Positions 1 through 10,300 of a stretch of DNA of 64,000 nucleotides are shown one piece after another; position 1 is the first letter of the stretch; the number at the start of each line of letters is the position of its first letter. A model generated the notes under the pieces. The model searched no databases, was not told the origin of the DNA, and saw nothing but the letters and a program-made list of their open reading frames with translations. Source of the stretch: Plutella xylostella (Eukaryota > Arthropoda > Insecta > Lepidoptera > Plutellidae); the NCBI RefSeq assembly GCF_932276165.1, contig NC_064002.1:3658001-3722000 (forward strand), given 5' to 3'. The translations under genes and the position numbers were made by a program.

Positions 1-2968
1 CGGCCTCTAGTGCCCGGCGGGCCCAGCGGGCCCGGCGATGACGGCAGCCGGGTCAACCCTGGGCCAGGAGGTGCGAAGAATCTCCGGGCGGGACCGAACC
101 CCCGTCAGACGACCACAGCTATGAATATGGACCCCGACTACCTTAACATTATAACATATAATGTCCGCACCCTTATGAAAGATGAGCGTTTAATAGAAAT
201 AGAAAATGCACTTAAAGAGGTAAATTGGGATATTGTAGGATTATCGGAAATAAGGAGAATAGGAGAAGAAACAACAGAAAGAGATAATTGTATATTTTAC
301 CACTACGGAACGACCAGCGGCCTTTATGGTGTGGGTTTCCTTGTATCTAAAAAGTGGAAAAATAACATACTCGAATTTATAGGATATTCAGATAGAATTG
401 CTGTGCTTAAATTTCAAATATCACAAAAACATACACTGACCCTCATCCAAACATATGCACCAACATCTTCGCATACGGACGACGAAGTAGAGAGCTACTA
501 CGACCTTCTGAACAAGGCCTGTGACGAGCACCGGGGCACATGGACCATGGTTCTCGGTGACTTCAATGCTAAGTTGGGCAAAAGGCAAGAACTGGACAAC
601 GCAGATACACTCGGACCACACGGGCTTGGATGCCGTAATGAACGTGGCACGCGTCTGCTTCAGTTCGCCTTCGGTCAAAGCCTGAAAGTTAGTAATAGCT
701 TTTTCTATAAAAAAGCACAACGTCGTTGGACGTGGGTCTCTCCCGACTCCATAACCAAAAACGAAATAGATTTCATCCTGTCATCAAATCAATCAATTAT
801 CAAAGACGTATCCGTTATTAACAAATTTAAATGCAGTTCCGACCATAGACCCTTACGTGCGAGAGTTTCCTTCGATATAAAAATTCACCGGAAACTACTA
901 TTCACCAAACAAATAAAAAGGCTCAACAAACATACCCTCATCCAAAATGCCGATCAATTTAACCTCGAACTTTCAAATTCATTTAAATGTCTAGAAATAG
1001 ATATAGAAGATGTAGACAATCAGTTTAATAATATAAAGAAGAGTATTTATGATGCAAGTAAAAAGGTAAAACAGAACAGGATTAACGACAATAAACTCAC
1101 CACTGAAACAATAGCCCTAATCAATGAAAGAGAATCATACGCAAGATGTTCCCCTGAATACAATCATATTGACAGAATAGTTAAACGTAGCATCAGAAAA
1201 GACATTAGATCATGTAACACCAAATTAGTTCAGATTGCAATAGAAAAACACCATTCTCTTCGTAATGCCAAAATGGGAGCCAACAGGACCAAAACTTGGA
1301 TAAATTGCCTCAAAGATGAGAACGGTGTTAAACACAGCCATAGAGATAATATAACCACCATATGTACCACATTCTACAAGAACCTTTATTCGGATGCCAA
1401 TAAAAATGAACTTCCTGACATAGAATATACGTGCCCCGACACTATCCCACCAATAACAGGGCAGGAAGTTTACACAGCCCTTAAAAGTATGAAATACGAT
1501 AAAAGCCCAGGAGAAGATGGGATCACAACCGAAGCACTGAAAGTAGGTAAAAATACTCTCATCCCTCATATAACCAACTTGTGCAACACCATACTTTACA
1601 AAGGCCAACTTCCTGTCAAACTATGTCACGCAAATATTATTCTTCTCCATAAAAAAGGTGATAGGTCTGATATTGGAAACTATCGTCCCATTAGTTTAAT
1701 TTCCCATATTTATAAAATATTTATTAAAGTAATTGAAAACCGTATTTCTGCTAAACTTGACTCGCATCAACCACCGGAACAAGCAGGATTTCGACCTGGA
1801 TTTTCTACGACCGACCATCTTCACACCCTAAATCAGATAATAGAAAAACATAGTGAGTTCAACAAACCTCTTTACCTTGGTTTTGTAGACTACAGCAAGG
1901 CCTTTGATAGCATCACCCACAACTCCATATTCACAGCATTGCAAAACCAAGACGTGGACCCTACCTACATACAAATACTGAAAAAGATTTATAACAATAG
2001 CACTGCAGATATCAAACTTCAGAATCCAGGTCCACTATTCAATATAGAGAAGGGTGTGAAGCAGGGCGACCCGCTGTCTCCGAAGCTGTTTACTGCCACA
2101 CTGGAAGAAGTCTTCAAAAAGCTAGCGGTCTCGTGGGAGCGGAAGGGTATAGACGTTGGTGGCAGAATTCTAACAAACCTACGCTTCGCCGACGATATAG
2201 TCTTGTTTGCTTCGTCCGCATCAGAATTGACACAAATGCTTCAAGACCTTAGCACGGCGAGCCTTGAGGTGGGACTGAAGATGAATAGGTCTAAGACTCA
2301 AGTCATGACCAATAGCGCCAAAAGTAGGGTCGTGGTAGACGGGCAGGAAATAGGATATGTCGATGAGTATATCTACTTGGGCCAGATAGCATCCTTCGAG
2401 AACAGGCAAGACAAAGAAGTCGAAAGACGCATTAACAACGCCTGGAAGAGCTTCTGGTCCATGAAAGATCTAATGAAGGGCACTCTCCCTCTCACACTCA
2501 AACGCCGACTCATCGACATGTGTATACTGCCTGTCCTAACCTACGGTGCACAGACTTGGTCTCTGACCGAACATCAGAAGTCCAAACTCAAGGTTTGCCA
2601 AAGAGCGATGGAGCGTACTATACTTGGTGTACGAAGGATAGACCGAATCCGGAACACCACGCTACGCTCCTCGACTCGTATCACTGATGTGGGCGCACAG
2701 ACTGCGAAGCTGAAGTGGGCCTGGGCAGGCCACGTCTGTCGCATGCACCCGGACCGGTGGGCCAGAATTGTCACCGAGTGGGTGCCCAGTGATGGACGTC
2801 GGCGACGCGGAAGACCCAGGCGGAGATGGCGGGACGACCTCGACAGGTTTTTGCCTCAATGGCCGAAGGAAGCACATGATCGGGAACGGTGGTCAGTTTA
2901 TAAGGAGGCCTTTGCCCAGCAGTGGGACACGACACAGGCTGCATAAAAAAAAAAAAAAAAAAAAAAAA
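1..2968 (+). mobile_element. RTE-type non-LTR retrotransposon, 3' portion with poly(A)
   Basis: LINE of the RTE type. Its 5' end lies left of the window. It carries one long endonuclease-reverse transcriptase ORF and ends in a run of 24 A (2945-2968). There is effectively no 3' UTR, because the TAA stop at 2944-2946 runs directly into the A-tract. It sits against the 5'-truncated edge of a second LINE that starts at 2969, so it probably inserted into that element. The unbroken ORF suggests a young copy. Truncated relatives of the same 3' end occur at 7117-7269 (minus) and 33507-33563 (minus). Confidence 0.9.
10..2946 (+). CDS. RTE LINE endonuclease/reverse transcriptase polyprotein
   Basis: 978-codon ORF, open at the window edge; the true start may be further upstream or at the internal Met near residue 38. 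The N-terminal part is an apurinic/apyrimidinic-like endonuclease: Asn51 and Glu80 (NVRTL, GLSEI), GDFN at 183-186 and the SDH triad residues near 277-279. The reverse transcriptase follows at about residues 470-760, with a YRPISL box, AGFRPG, a DYSKAFD box and the catalytic FADD at 726-729. The C-terminal region ends in an Arg-rich GRPRRRW motif typical of RTE proteins. It would copy its own mRNA into DNA at a nicked target. I see no frameshift or stop, so the part in the window looks functional. Confidence 0.9.
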   Translation: MPGGPSGPGDDGSRVNPGPGGAKNLRAGPNPRQTTTAMNMDPDYLNIITYNVRTLMKDERLIEIENALKEVNWDIVGLSEIRRIGEETTERDNCIFYHYGTTSGLYGVGFLVSKKWKNNILEFIGYSDRIAVLKFQISQKHTLTLIQTYAPTSSHTDDEVESYYDLLNKACDEHRGTWTMVLGDFNAKLGKRQELDNADTLGPHGLGCRNERGTRLLQFAFGQSLKVSNSFFYKKAQRRWTWVSPDSITKNEIDFILSSNQSIIKDVSVINKFKCSSDHRPLRARVSFDIKIHRKLLFTKQIKRLNKHTLIQNADQFNLELSNSFKCLEIDIEDVDNQFNNIKKSIYDASKKVKQNRINDNKLTTETIALINERESYARCSPEYNHIDRIVKRSIRKDIRSCNTKLVQIAIEKHHSLRNAKMGANRTKTWINCLKDENGVKHSHRDNITTICTTFYKNLYSDANKNELPDIEYTCPDTIPPITGQEVYTALKSMKYDKSPGEDGITTEALKVGKNTLIPHITNLCNTILYKGQLPVKLCHANIILLHKKGDRSDIGNYRPISLISHIYKIFIKVIENRISAKLDSHQPPEQAGFRPGFSTTDHLHTLNQIIEKHSEFNKPLYLGFVDYSKAFDSITHNSIFTALQNQDVDPTYIQILKKIYNNSTADIKLQNPGPLFNIEKGVKQGDPLSPKLFTATLEEVFKKLAVSWERKGIDVGGRILTNLRFADDIVLFASSASELTQMLQDLSTASLEVGLKMNRSKTQVMTNSAKSRVVVDGQEIGYVDEYIYLGQIASFENRQDKEVERRINNAWKSFWSMKDLMKGTLPLTLKRRLIDMCILPVLTYGAQTWSLTEHQKSKLKVCQRAMERTILGVRRIDRIRNTTLRSSTRITDVGAQTAKLKWAWAGHVCRMHPDRWARIVTEWVPSDGRRRRGRPRRRWRDDLDRFLPQWPKEAHDRERWSVYKEAFAQQWDTTQAA

Positions 2969-3442
2969 GAACTTACATTCGGACAAATAGTTAAATTGAT
3001 TTCAGAGAGGTCACACACTGACAAAACAACTATATTTATTATGGTGGGAAATAGTTTAGGGGTGTCAAAGTCTGACATACATAGAAGTTTTGCTATATTA
3101 GAAGGCCTTCCTGCTAAACATGTATTTGTTTGTGCATTTCCTTACTCATGCACACTGCCCGACAAATGCAATTATATGACATGTAGCCTAAATAAAATAA
3201 TGTACAATGCATGTTGTAAATCCGACTGTATCAATTTCTTTGATACTAATTTGTACGTAGATAATTTTAAATTGACTTGGGCCAGTTTATTTTTGTCCTC
3301 AAATCAGAAACGACGTCTAGCTACAGAAGTAGCTCATCTTATTAACTCAGTTATAAGCATTATAACGAAGAAAACTTGTGTCCCTATTGACACCGTCAGT
3401 AGTAATACTGATAATAGTAATAGTACAGTAGATTTAAATTAG
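2969..3442 (+). CDS. LINE ORF1 C-terminal fragment, possibly SGNH-esterase-like
   Basis: Open frame running from the RTE poly(A) to a TAG at 3440-3442, about 155 codons. It looks like the end of a LINE ORF1. The section with LYVDNFKLTWA followed by KRRLATEVAHLI resembles the last block of SGNH/GDSL-type esterase domains found in some CR1 ORF1 proteins, but the expected His of the D-x-x-H motif is Lys here. The esterase reading is therefore tentative. The last codons GAT-TTA-AAT-TAG form a slippery heptamer directly before the stop and overlap the ORF2 frame. Confidence 0.55.
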   Translation, partial: ELTFGQIVKLISERSHTDKTTIFIMVGNSLGVSKSDIHRSFAILEGLPAKHVFVCAFPYSCTLPDKCNYMTCSLNKIMYNACCKSDCINFFDTNLYVDNFKLTWASLFLSSNQKRRLATEVAHLINSVISIITKKTCVPIDTVSSNTDNSNSTVDLN

Positions 3443-6369
3443 ATTCCCAGACAACGGGAGAGCATCATAGCGTTGATATAAAGATTGATTCAGTTCACTG
3501 CTCTCTCGGCTCAAAACTATTAAAGGACAAGACATTTAAGAATGAATTTAAATTGGTACATCAGAATATTCAGAGTCTTTCTTCTAAATTGTTAGAAATA
3601 GAACTATTTTCGGAAAAATTTAAAATTGATTGTTTATGTATCACAGAACATTGGTTAGACGAGAATCAAATGATGTTCCAATTGAAAAATTACAAACTTA
3701 TAAGCTGTTTTAACAGAAAGTGCAACGAGCATGGCGGGTCACTTATATTTCTTAAAGAAAATTGTAAATGTAAAGAACGAAAGGACATAGTTGCTCTTTC
3801 TGTTAAACACCATATAGAAATTTCATGTGCAGAGCTAAACAAGTATATAATAGTATGTACCTACAGGCCACCTACTGGTGATTTCATTACCTTTGAGACT
3901 GTCATGGAGGATGTTCTAAGGTTAGCTTCCAATAGTAAAAAGGAAGTAATAGTGTGTGGTGACTTTAATGTTGACCTATTAAGTGACTCTCCTAATAGGT
4001 CGAAATTACTGTTACTTTTTAAATCATTTAATCTTATTAATGTCTTTCTGGAACCAACTAGAATTACATCCACGTCTGCCACTTGTCTAGATAACATATT
4101 CTGTAACTGTGAGTTTAAAGACAGTAGTGTGATAAATTGTCTGAGGTCAGACCACAGTGGGCAGACCATTACCTTAGTAAACACTGACAAGACAAATAAA
4201 ACTAAGGTGAGATGCAGACCGATTACTACAAAGAAAATTGACAATTACTTGAAGAAACTAGACGAAAAACTTCCGAAGGTTAAAGTAGATTGCAATTCTA
4301 ATGAGATGTATACTAACTTATTTAAGATAATAGCTGATGAGTTTGAGAGTAATTTTAAAACGAAGGAAGTTTTGATAGACAATAAAATTAAATTTTGTGA
4401 CTGGGCTACAGATGGTATTCGCAAAAGCAGGGCGACATTATATGATCTGTATGAGATGAAAACATTCATACTCCGCCCTGACTTTCAATCTTATGTGAAG
4501 AAATATAGCAAAATGTACAAATGTGTCTGTCACTGTGCGAAGACAATTTTTATTAATAACAAGATTAAAGACTCGGCTAACAAATCTAAGGCCATTTGGA
4601 ATATAATTAATAACGAAACGGGGAAGAATCGAACACGCGAGACTAATTTATCTTTAAAGGTAGGCAATGACATAATAACATCAAATGACGAGGTGGCGAG
4701 AGTCTTTGAAGAGTTTTTTACGAACATTCCTTTAGAGACTACTTGCAACCTAGATTCTTCAGCTACATTAGCTGAAACCCTGGCGAAGGAGAACGCACCT
4801 TCAACCGATAAGGAATTTAAATTCAGATATATTAATACATTAACTATTATAAAAACATTTAAGTCTTTAAATATGAAGAAAACTGAAGACTTGTGGGGAA
4901 TGTCAGTTAAATTTGTTCTTTCTATTATTAATAAAATCGCCCCAATTTTGGCTAACATTTTTAATAAATGTATCGCTGAAGGTGTGTTCCCAGATCTTAT
5001 GAAATTGAGTAAAATTATACCTCTGTTCAAGAGTGGGGATATGGAGGACCCTGCAAATTTTAGGCCTGTCTCGGTTCTTCCAGTTTTGAGTAAAATATTT
5101 GAGAGGGTCATACTCAATCAGATGCTTTTGCATTTCAATGAAGCTCGATTGTTTCATAGCCAACAGTATGGTTTTACAAAAGGCAAATCAACAACCGATG
5201 CCGGTACTGCGTTAATTAAGCACATATTTGACGCCTGGGAAGACCATCACGATGCTATTGGAGTCTTCTGTGATCTATCGAAGGCGTTTGATTGTGTAGA
5301 CCATCAGACTTTAATTTCAAAACTGAGATACTATGGAATAGGAGGAAAGGCTTTAGATTTGATAGCTTCATATTTAGACAAGAGGCAACAAAGGGTCGAT
5401 ATTAACAATACTAAATCACAGGGGGCTCATGTAAAGATAGGCGTCCCTCAAGGATCTATTCTAGGACCATTTTTATTCCTCATTTATATTAATGACTTGC
5501 CTTTTATGGTTGAAAAATTGACTAATATAGTTTTATTTGCTGATGATACTTCTTTGCTTTTTAAAGTTAAAAGAAGTGAAAATAATTTTAATGAAATTAA
5601 TTCTATTCTATCTGACATACACGATTGGTTTACCGTTAATAATCTTCTATTGAATTCTAAGAAAACGAAATGTATTAAATTTACACTGCCGAATGTTAGA
5701 CAATGCGATACTAACATTATTCTAGATGGGAATAAATTGGACCTAGTTAATGATACTGTTTTTCTTGGGATGACTATAGATTCAAAGTTACAGTGGGGAC
5801 CTCACATTGAAAAATTGGCTGGAAGGTTGAGCTCCGCAGCTTTTGCTGTACGGAAAATTAGACAACTGACCGACGTTGAAACCGCCAGATTAGTTTACTT
5901 TAGTTATTTCCACAGCTTATTGTCGTATGGCATTTTGCTTTGGGGTAGAGCCGCTGATATTGAAACTATATTTGTATTACAGAAAAGAGCCATCCGCTCT
6001 ATATACAAACTAGGTTCCAGGGATTCATTGAGAGAACTATTTAAAGAAATTAACATCCTTACAGTTCCATGTCAGTTCATTTTTTCCAATTTAATGTATG
6101 TACGAAAGAATATTTCAACTTTTGATACAATTGGCAGTAATCATGACATTAATACTAGGAACAAGCATAAGCTGGCTTTTCCAGCGATGCGTCTGGCGAA
6201 AGTTAATAAATCGTTTTTAGGGTACTGTATTAGATTTTATAATAAGCTTCCAACAGAAGTTGCTCAAATGCCAGAGAATAAGTTTAAGTGTTACATTAAA
6301 GAGAAACTCTGTAAAAAAGCTTATTATAAAATTGATGATTACTTAGAGGACGTTAATGCATGGCTGTGA
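3424..6369 (+). CDS. LINE ORF2 endonuclease/reverse transcriptase (CR1/Jockey group)
   Basis: The frame is open from 3424 to TGA at 6367-6369. No ATG occurs before the conserved endonuclease start (VHQNIQSL at about 3556), so ordinary initiation is not evident. The frame is -1 relative to ORF1 and overlaps its end by 19 nt. Domains are an AP-endonuclease (NIQSL, ITEHWL, GDFN near 3958, SDHSG) and a reverse transcriptase (FRPVSVLPV, YGFTKGKST, DLSKAFD, GVPQGSILGP, FADD near 5536). No internal stop is seen. Expression could be by -1 frameshifting or by reinitiation after ORF1. Confidence 0.88.
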   Translation, partial: YSRFKLDSQTTGEHHSVDIKIDSVHCSLGSKLLKDKTFKNEFKLVHQNIQSLSSKLLEIELFSEKFKIDCLCITEHWLDENQMMFQLKNYKLISCFNRKCNEHGGSLIFLKENCKCKERKDIVALSVKHHIEISCAELNKYIIVCTYRPPTGDFITFETVMEDVLRLASNSKKEVIVCGDFNVDLLSDSPNRSKLLLLFKSFNLINVFLEPTRITSTSATCLDNIFCNCEFKDSSVINCLRSDHSGQTITLVNTDKTNKTKVRCRPITTKKIDNYLKKLDEKLPKVKVDCNSNEMYTNLFKIIADEFESNFKTKEVLIDNKIKFCDWATDGIRKSRATLYDLYEMKTFILRPDFQSYVKKYSKMYKCVCHCAKTIFINNKIKDSANKSKAIWNIINNETGKNRTRETNLSLKVGNDIITSNDEVARVFEEFFTNIPLETTCNLDSSATLAETLAKENAPSTDKEFKFRYINTLTIIKTFKSLNMKKTEDLWGMSVKFVLSIINKIAPILANIFNKCIAEGVFPDLMKLSKIIPLFKSGDMEDPANFRPVSVLPVLSKIFERVILNQMLLHFNEARLFHSQQYGFTKGKSTTDAGTALIKHIFDAWEDHHDAIGVFCDLSKAFDCVDHQTLISKLRYYGIGGKALDLIASYLDKRQQRVDINNTKSQGAHVKIGVPQGSILGPFLFLIYINDLPFMVEKLTNIVLFADDTSLLFKVKRSENNFNEINSILSDIHDWFTVNNLLLNSKKTKCIKFTLPNVRQCDTNIILDGNKLDLVNDTVFLGMTIDSKLQWGPHIEKLAGRLSSAAFAVRKIRQLTDVETARLVYFSYFHSLLSYGILLWGRAADIETIFVLQKRAIRSIYKLGSRDSLRELFKEINILTVPCQFIFSNLMYVRKNISTFDTIGSNHDINTRNKHKLAFPAMRLAKVNKSFLGYCIRFYNKLPTEVAQMPENKFKCYIKEKLCKKAYYKIDDYLEDVNAWL

Positions 6370-6622
6370 TAAGTAGTTAGCTCTGCTCATATTATTATAA
6401 TAATCATTATTAAGCTTATAAGTACCTATTGTATACCAACTAGTTTTAAGTCTTTTTTTTGAAAAGATGGCTCAGGAGTTTCTTGCCTCCGTTCTTCTCC
6501 TTAGACAGAAAGAGCCCCCCCTTATCCGAACGGAGAGTAATTTGTAAAAATTGACGTTCATCAGAAAATTTTATATTTGTACGATGAATAAAAAATTTTG
6601 ACTTTGACTTTGACTTTGACTT

Positions 6623-7116
6623 ATATAAAATGTTTATGCAAATAACGAAATACACGTTGTTTATACATGTAGGTTAGTGAGTTGCAGTATGTTTGTTACG
6701 TTTGCGTCGAATAGAATGGTATTAAATATGTATTCTAATTAAGCCTGCTACATGCACTCAACATTTATTGAATAATAATATCAATAACGAATATTTTCGA
6801 CTCTATATATTCGAGAGGATATCGATCGATCTTGATCAGCGCCCGTGTCGGTAACGATAGAATCTGACAAAACCCCCATCGATTACCTATCGACCAGACG
6901 CGACAATATTCATGATTCGCGCACTGATCTAATGTGGTGATTACTTGTCAGTTGCCTTCCTTCATATCGCAATCATCACGACCTCTATCTTACCCTTGCT
7001 GTTAATTGTTATAGGTTTTTATGTTCATATTACCTCCTCATTCCAAAGGGTGTCTGGTAGAGATTGCTCTAAGCAATAAGGCTGCATGTTTTATACTGTT
7101 TTTTTTTATAGTTTAT
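6623..7116. other. Non-coding stretch, probably intron of the ZP gene, with LINE/SINE tail debris
   Basis: AT-rich sequence with no exon that I can support. Near 7049-7089 is a block (GTAGAGATTGCTCTAAGCAA) also seen near 45265-45300, where it precedes a TATC microsatellite. It belongs to a common lepidopteran retroelement 3' end. Confidence 0.5.
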
Positions 7117-7269
7117 ATTTTTTTTATGTAGCCTGGGTAGTGTCCCACTGCTGTGGGTCTTTACCCAGCAGTGGGCCTTTGCCTGTTTATAAATTGACCA
7201 ATGTTCACAATACTGTGCTTCCTTCGGCCATTGAGGCAAAACCTGTCGAGGTCGTCCCGCCATCTCCAT
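7117..7269 (-). mobile_element. RTE LINE 3'-end fragment
   Basis: The reverse complement matches the last part of the RTE ORF at about 2820-2945: Arg-rich stretch, then CCTCAATGGCCGAAGGAAGC, then GGCTACATAAAAAAAA. It ends in an A-rich tail, as a short 5'-truncated copy would. It lies in the intron just before the first visible ZP exon. Confidence 0.85.
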
Positions 7270-7319
7270 TTGTTTCTTTATGGTGCAAATAAAGAGTATT
7301 GTATTTTTCTTGTTTGCAG

Positions 7320-10300
7320 ACGACGGAGAGCCCGTCGGACTTCACGCCAGTGGTGACGGCGACGTGCAAGACCGGCGTCATGTCCATCCGGATCAACTTC
7401 AACGTGCCCTTCAACGGCGTCGCGCACGCCAGGGAGTTCAGGTAACTAGCGAGTCCACTTGAATAATTAAAATTGGACCAGCCCACAGGTTTACCTACCC
7501 AATAAAAAAAAATTCAAAATCGGTCCATAACTGGTATAAACAGACGAATTGAGAACGGTCCATAACTGGTATAAACAGACGAATTGAGAACCTCCTCCTT
7601 TTTAAGTAGATTAATGAAGTGACTGTAAAAAAACGTGAAAACAACTTATTGAAAAGTTTTCTACAGTCATGTGTTCTGAAAATTTCATTATTTATGTAAG
7701 TACCTAAATAATGTTTGTAAAAACCTAATTTATGCCTCATATCAATAAGACTAAAATTATACCACCTAGGTACGGTGAAGTACCTCAACAATCTAGCTAA
7801 CACTAAGTACATCTTCCCTGCTACAGTCACTGGGGCGCGCAAATTATTCTCCATTATTTTCTACTTAAAGGCAAAAGTTGTGCAGTAGTTGCCCATAATA
7901 GGTATATTATGTGCAATCTAAATTGCTCCAGCCGCTAGCCGCTGCGGCCAAGAGGTCAAGAGTAAAGGTGGCGGACACTCGCTCTGATCTTCAACCTAGA
8001 ATTACTCTGAATCGCTTCCCCATTTTGTATTTTGTTAAGTGAGACTCTGCATTGTCCGTTATTTGCTCCCACAAAAAGACTGTTAACTCGATCTTCCTAA
8101 TGTATTCCTAAGTAGCTGTATTAAGCACCTGTTCACACTGTCACGGAGTCGAAAATTACCTGTCTCTGGACCACCTAAGTGGCCCTTTTCCTTCAAGAAT
8201 AGTAAAACACGCACTCACGCCTTGTACTAATGTACTCCCTTGCGGGGTAGGCAGAGGTGCATTGCTGCACCCACTTTTCGCCAGAGTGTTATGTTAGTCC
8301 CAATGTAATAGGGGGCGGGTCTATTGCCATTTTACGGGCACATCCAAGACCTGAGAACAAATATCTGTGTTTAAACAAATATCTGCCCCAGCCGGGAATC
8401 GAACCCGGGACCATCGGCTCAGTAGTCAGGGTCACTAACCACTCCGCCATTCGGTCGTCGAATAGTAACCACCAATGATTTTGCTTTTATGAAATATTAG
8501 ATTTAAAATTAATTTATTCAGACATTTGATATTTTCTATGATGATTTCTGCGAAGACATTCAGGGTTCCAATCAATGTACGGTACGATGTTTCTCCTCTA
8601 AACAGATTCTAGGCGTGAGGAGATGTGTTTAGCGGCTATATGGCTCATCACGATGCCATCCACACACAAATACATAGTATATGCTCACACACAACAATAA
8701 CAAGGCACCATAATGAAATGTTCCAGGACGCCGGCGTGCATGGCTCAGGGCAACGGCAGCGAGGCGCTCAGCTACGACATCAACCTGATGGCCGCGCAGG
8801 GCTCCAGTGACTACTGCGGGGTCTTCTGGAACAATGTGAGTGCTTCTTCTTCTTAGCGTCTAGGTCTAGACGACAAAGTAAAGGCCGATTCACACACTGT
8901 TTAGTGCGAGTGTTAAGTAGACGTACATTTTGCTGGGCTCGTTGTAAAGTATTCGCAAGACTCTTGAATCTGCCATACATACTAAGCAATGTGCGTCTAC
9001 TTAACACTCGCTTTAAACAGTGTGTGAATGGGCCTTAAAGACTGACATAATGAGTTATTAGATTCTTTCATGCGATTTCGGATTCTTATTTTCATTAACA
9101 TAACAAAAATATAAGGCAAGGAAAAAAGAGGTCTAACTCTCCTGGAATTACAGTAGTGCAGCACAATGTTATTCAATATTTACCTTACTATTCCCCCGTA
9201 AATACAAGCGAATCCAGGGACAATCCAATCTTGCACTTCTACTGAGCCATTGTTTACCCAACAATCTACCCCGAACCGTCCAGTCTACCTAGACCTTCTG
9301 TTTCTGGTTTCAGCGAACGGACGAGAGATCTCTGCCGCTGGCCGTGCGAGTGCACCGGACCCTCGAGCTGGCAGACGACAAGTTCTATGTCATCACGTGC
9401 GGGAAGGCTGGCTTCAGGAATGCTAAGTACGTACTTACCGAAAGCCGAGTTTATAGAAGCTTAGCAGCACAGATTAAACATTAGTTATTATCAGTAATGG
9501 TTAATGCTTTTAAATGTTTAATCTAAAGTAATGGTTTGTAACATTTTCAAAGGCGTCATAAACATGCGGTTATGTTGGTAGGTACTTCTACTTGTAAATA
9601 CTGAATCCCTACACTACCTAAATACTGTGTAGGTTGTTTTATTAGCACTTCGGCCCACTGTACCGAGTCGGCTACACCTACACTTAGATGCGGAATCATG
9701 ATACTTACATATACTTAACCATAATTAAATTATTTCTATTTTATAAAAGGTTATTTAGTAAACAATAAACTAATTATTTTCCAGGAACGAAACGTCCCTC
9801 GTTTCGTTGCGCGTCCTCAACGAACACAACAAGAAGGTGCTGAACGCGGCGTACGGGCTGCCGTACACGCTGCGCGCAGAGATGAGCAAGATCGACGGTA
9901 AATATGGCGGCTATACGTTTAACGTATCTGTGTCTGTGTAGGGCTCTGACTGTAAGATGATAATGAAACATAACTAAAATATAAATGTGGGGACATCTCA
10001 CACACGGCCATCCGGCTAGGCAGAGCCTGTATTATGTGTATCGGACAGCTGATATATCTCCACAAATACATAGATAGATAGGTACATATTAAATATAAAT
10101 ATCAATATCAACACCCAAGACCCGAGTACAAATATCTGTCTTTTAAACAAATATCTGCCCCAGCCGGGAATCGAGCCCGGGACCTTCGGCATAGCAGTCA
10201 GAGCCACTAACCACTACGCCATTCGACCGTCATACTACACCCCATGTTTTATCAAAATAAAAAATAGTCTTAGATGGTTTACTCAAAGCTGTAAAACAAA

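Larger units (their letters stand above)
2969..6622 (+). mobile_element. CR1/Jockey-group LINE, 5'-truncated or split by the RTE element
   Basis: The second non-LTR retrotransposon starts directly after the RTE poly(A). It holds the C-terminal end of ORF1, a complete ORF2 and a 3' UTR that ends in a TTTGAC microsatellite (about 6597-6622) just after an AATAAA-like motif. Microsatellite tails of this kind are typical of CR1/Jockey-group LINEs in Lepidoptera. The missing first part of ORF1 is probably left of the RTE element, outside the window. Confidence 0.85.

Noticed and set aside
8380..8460. tRNA-like A and B boxes that could mark a tRNA gene
   Set aside because: They belong to a SINE head repeated at 10014-10231 and lack a complete cloverleaf.
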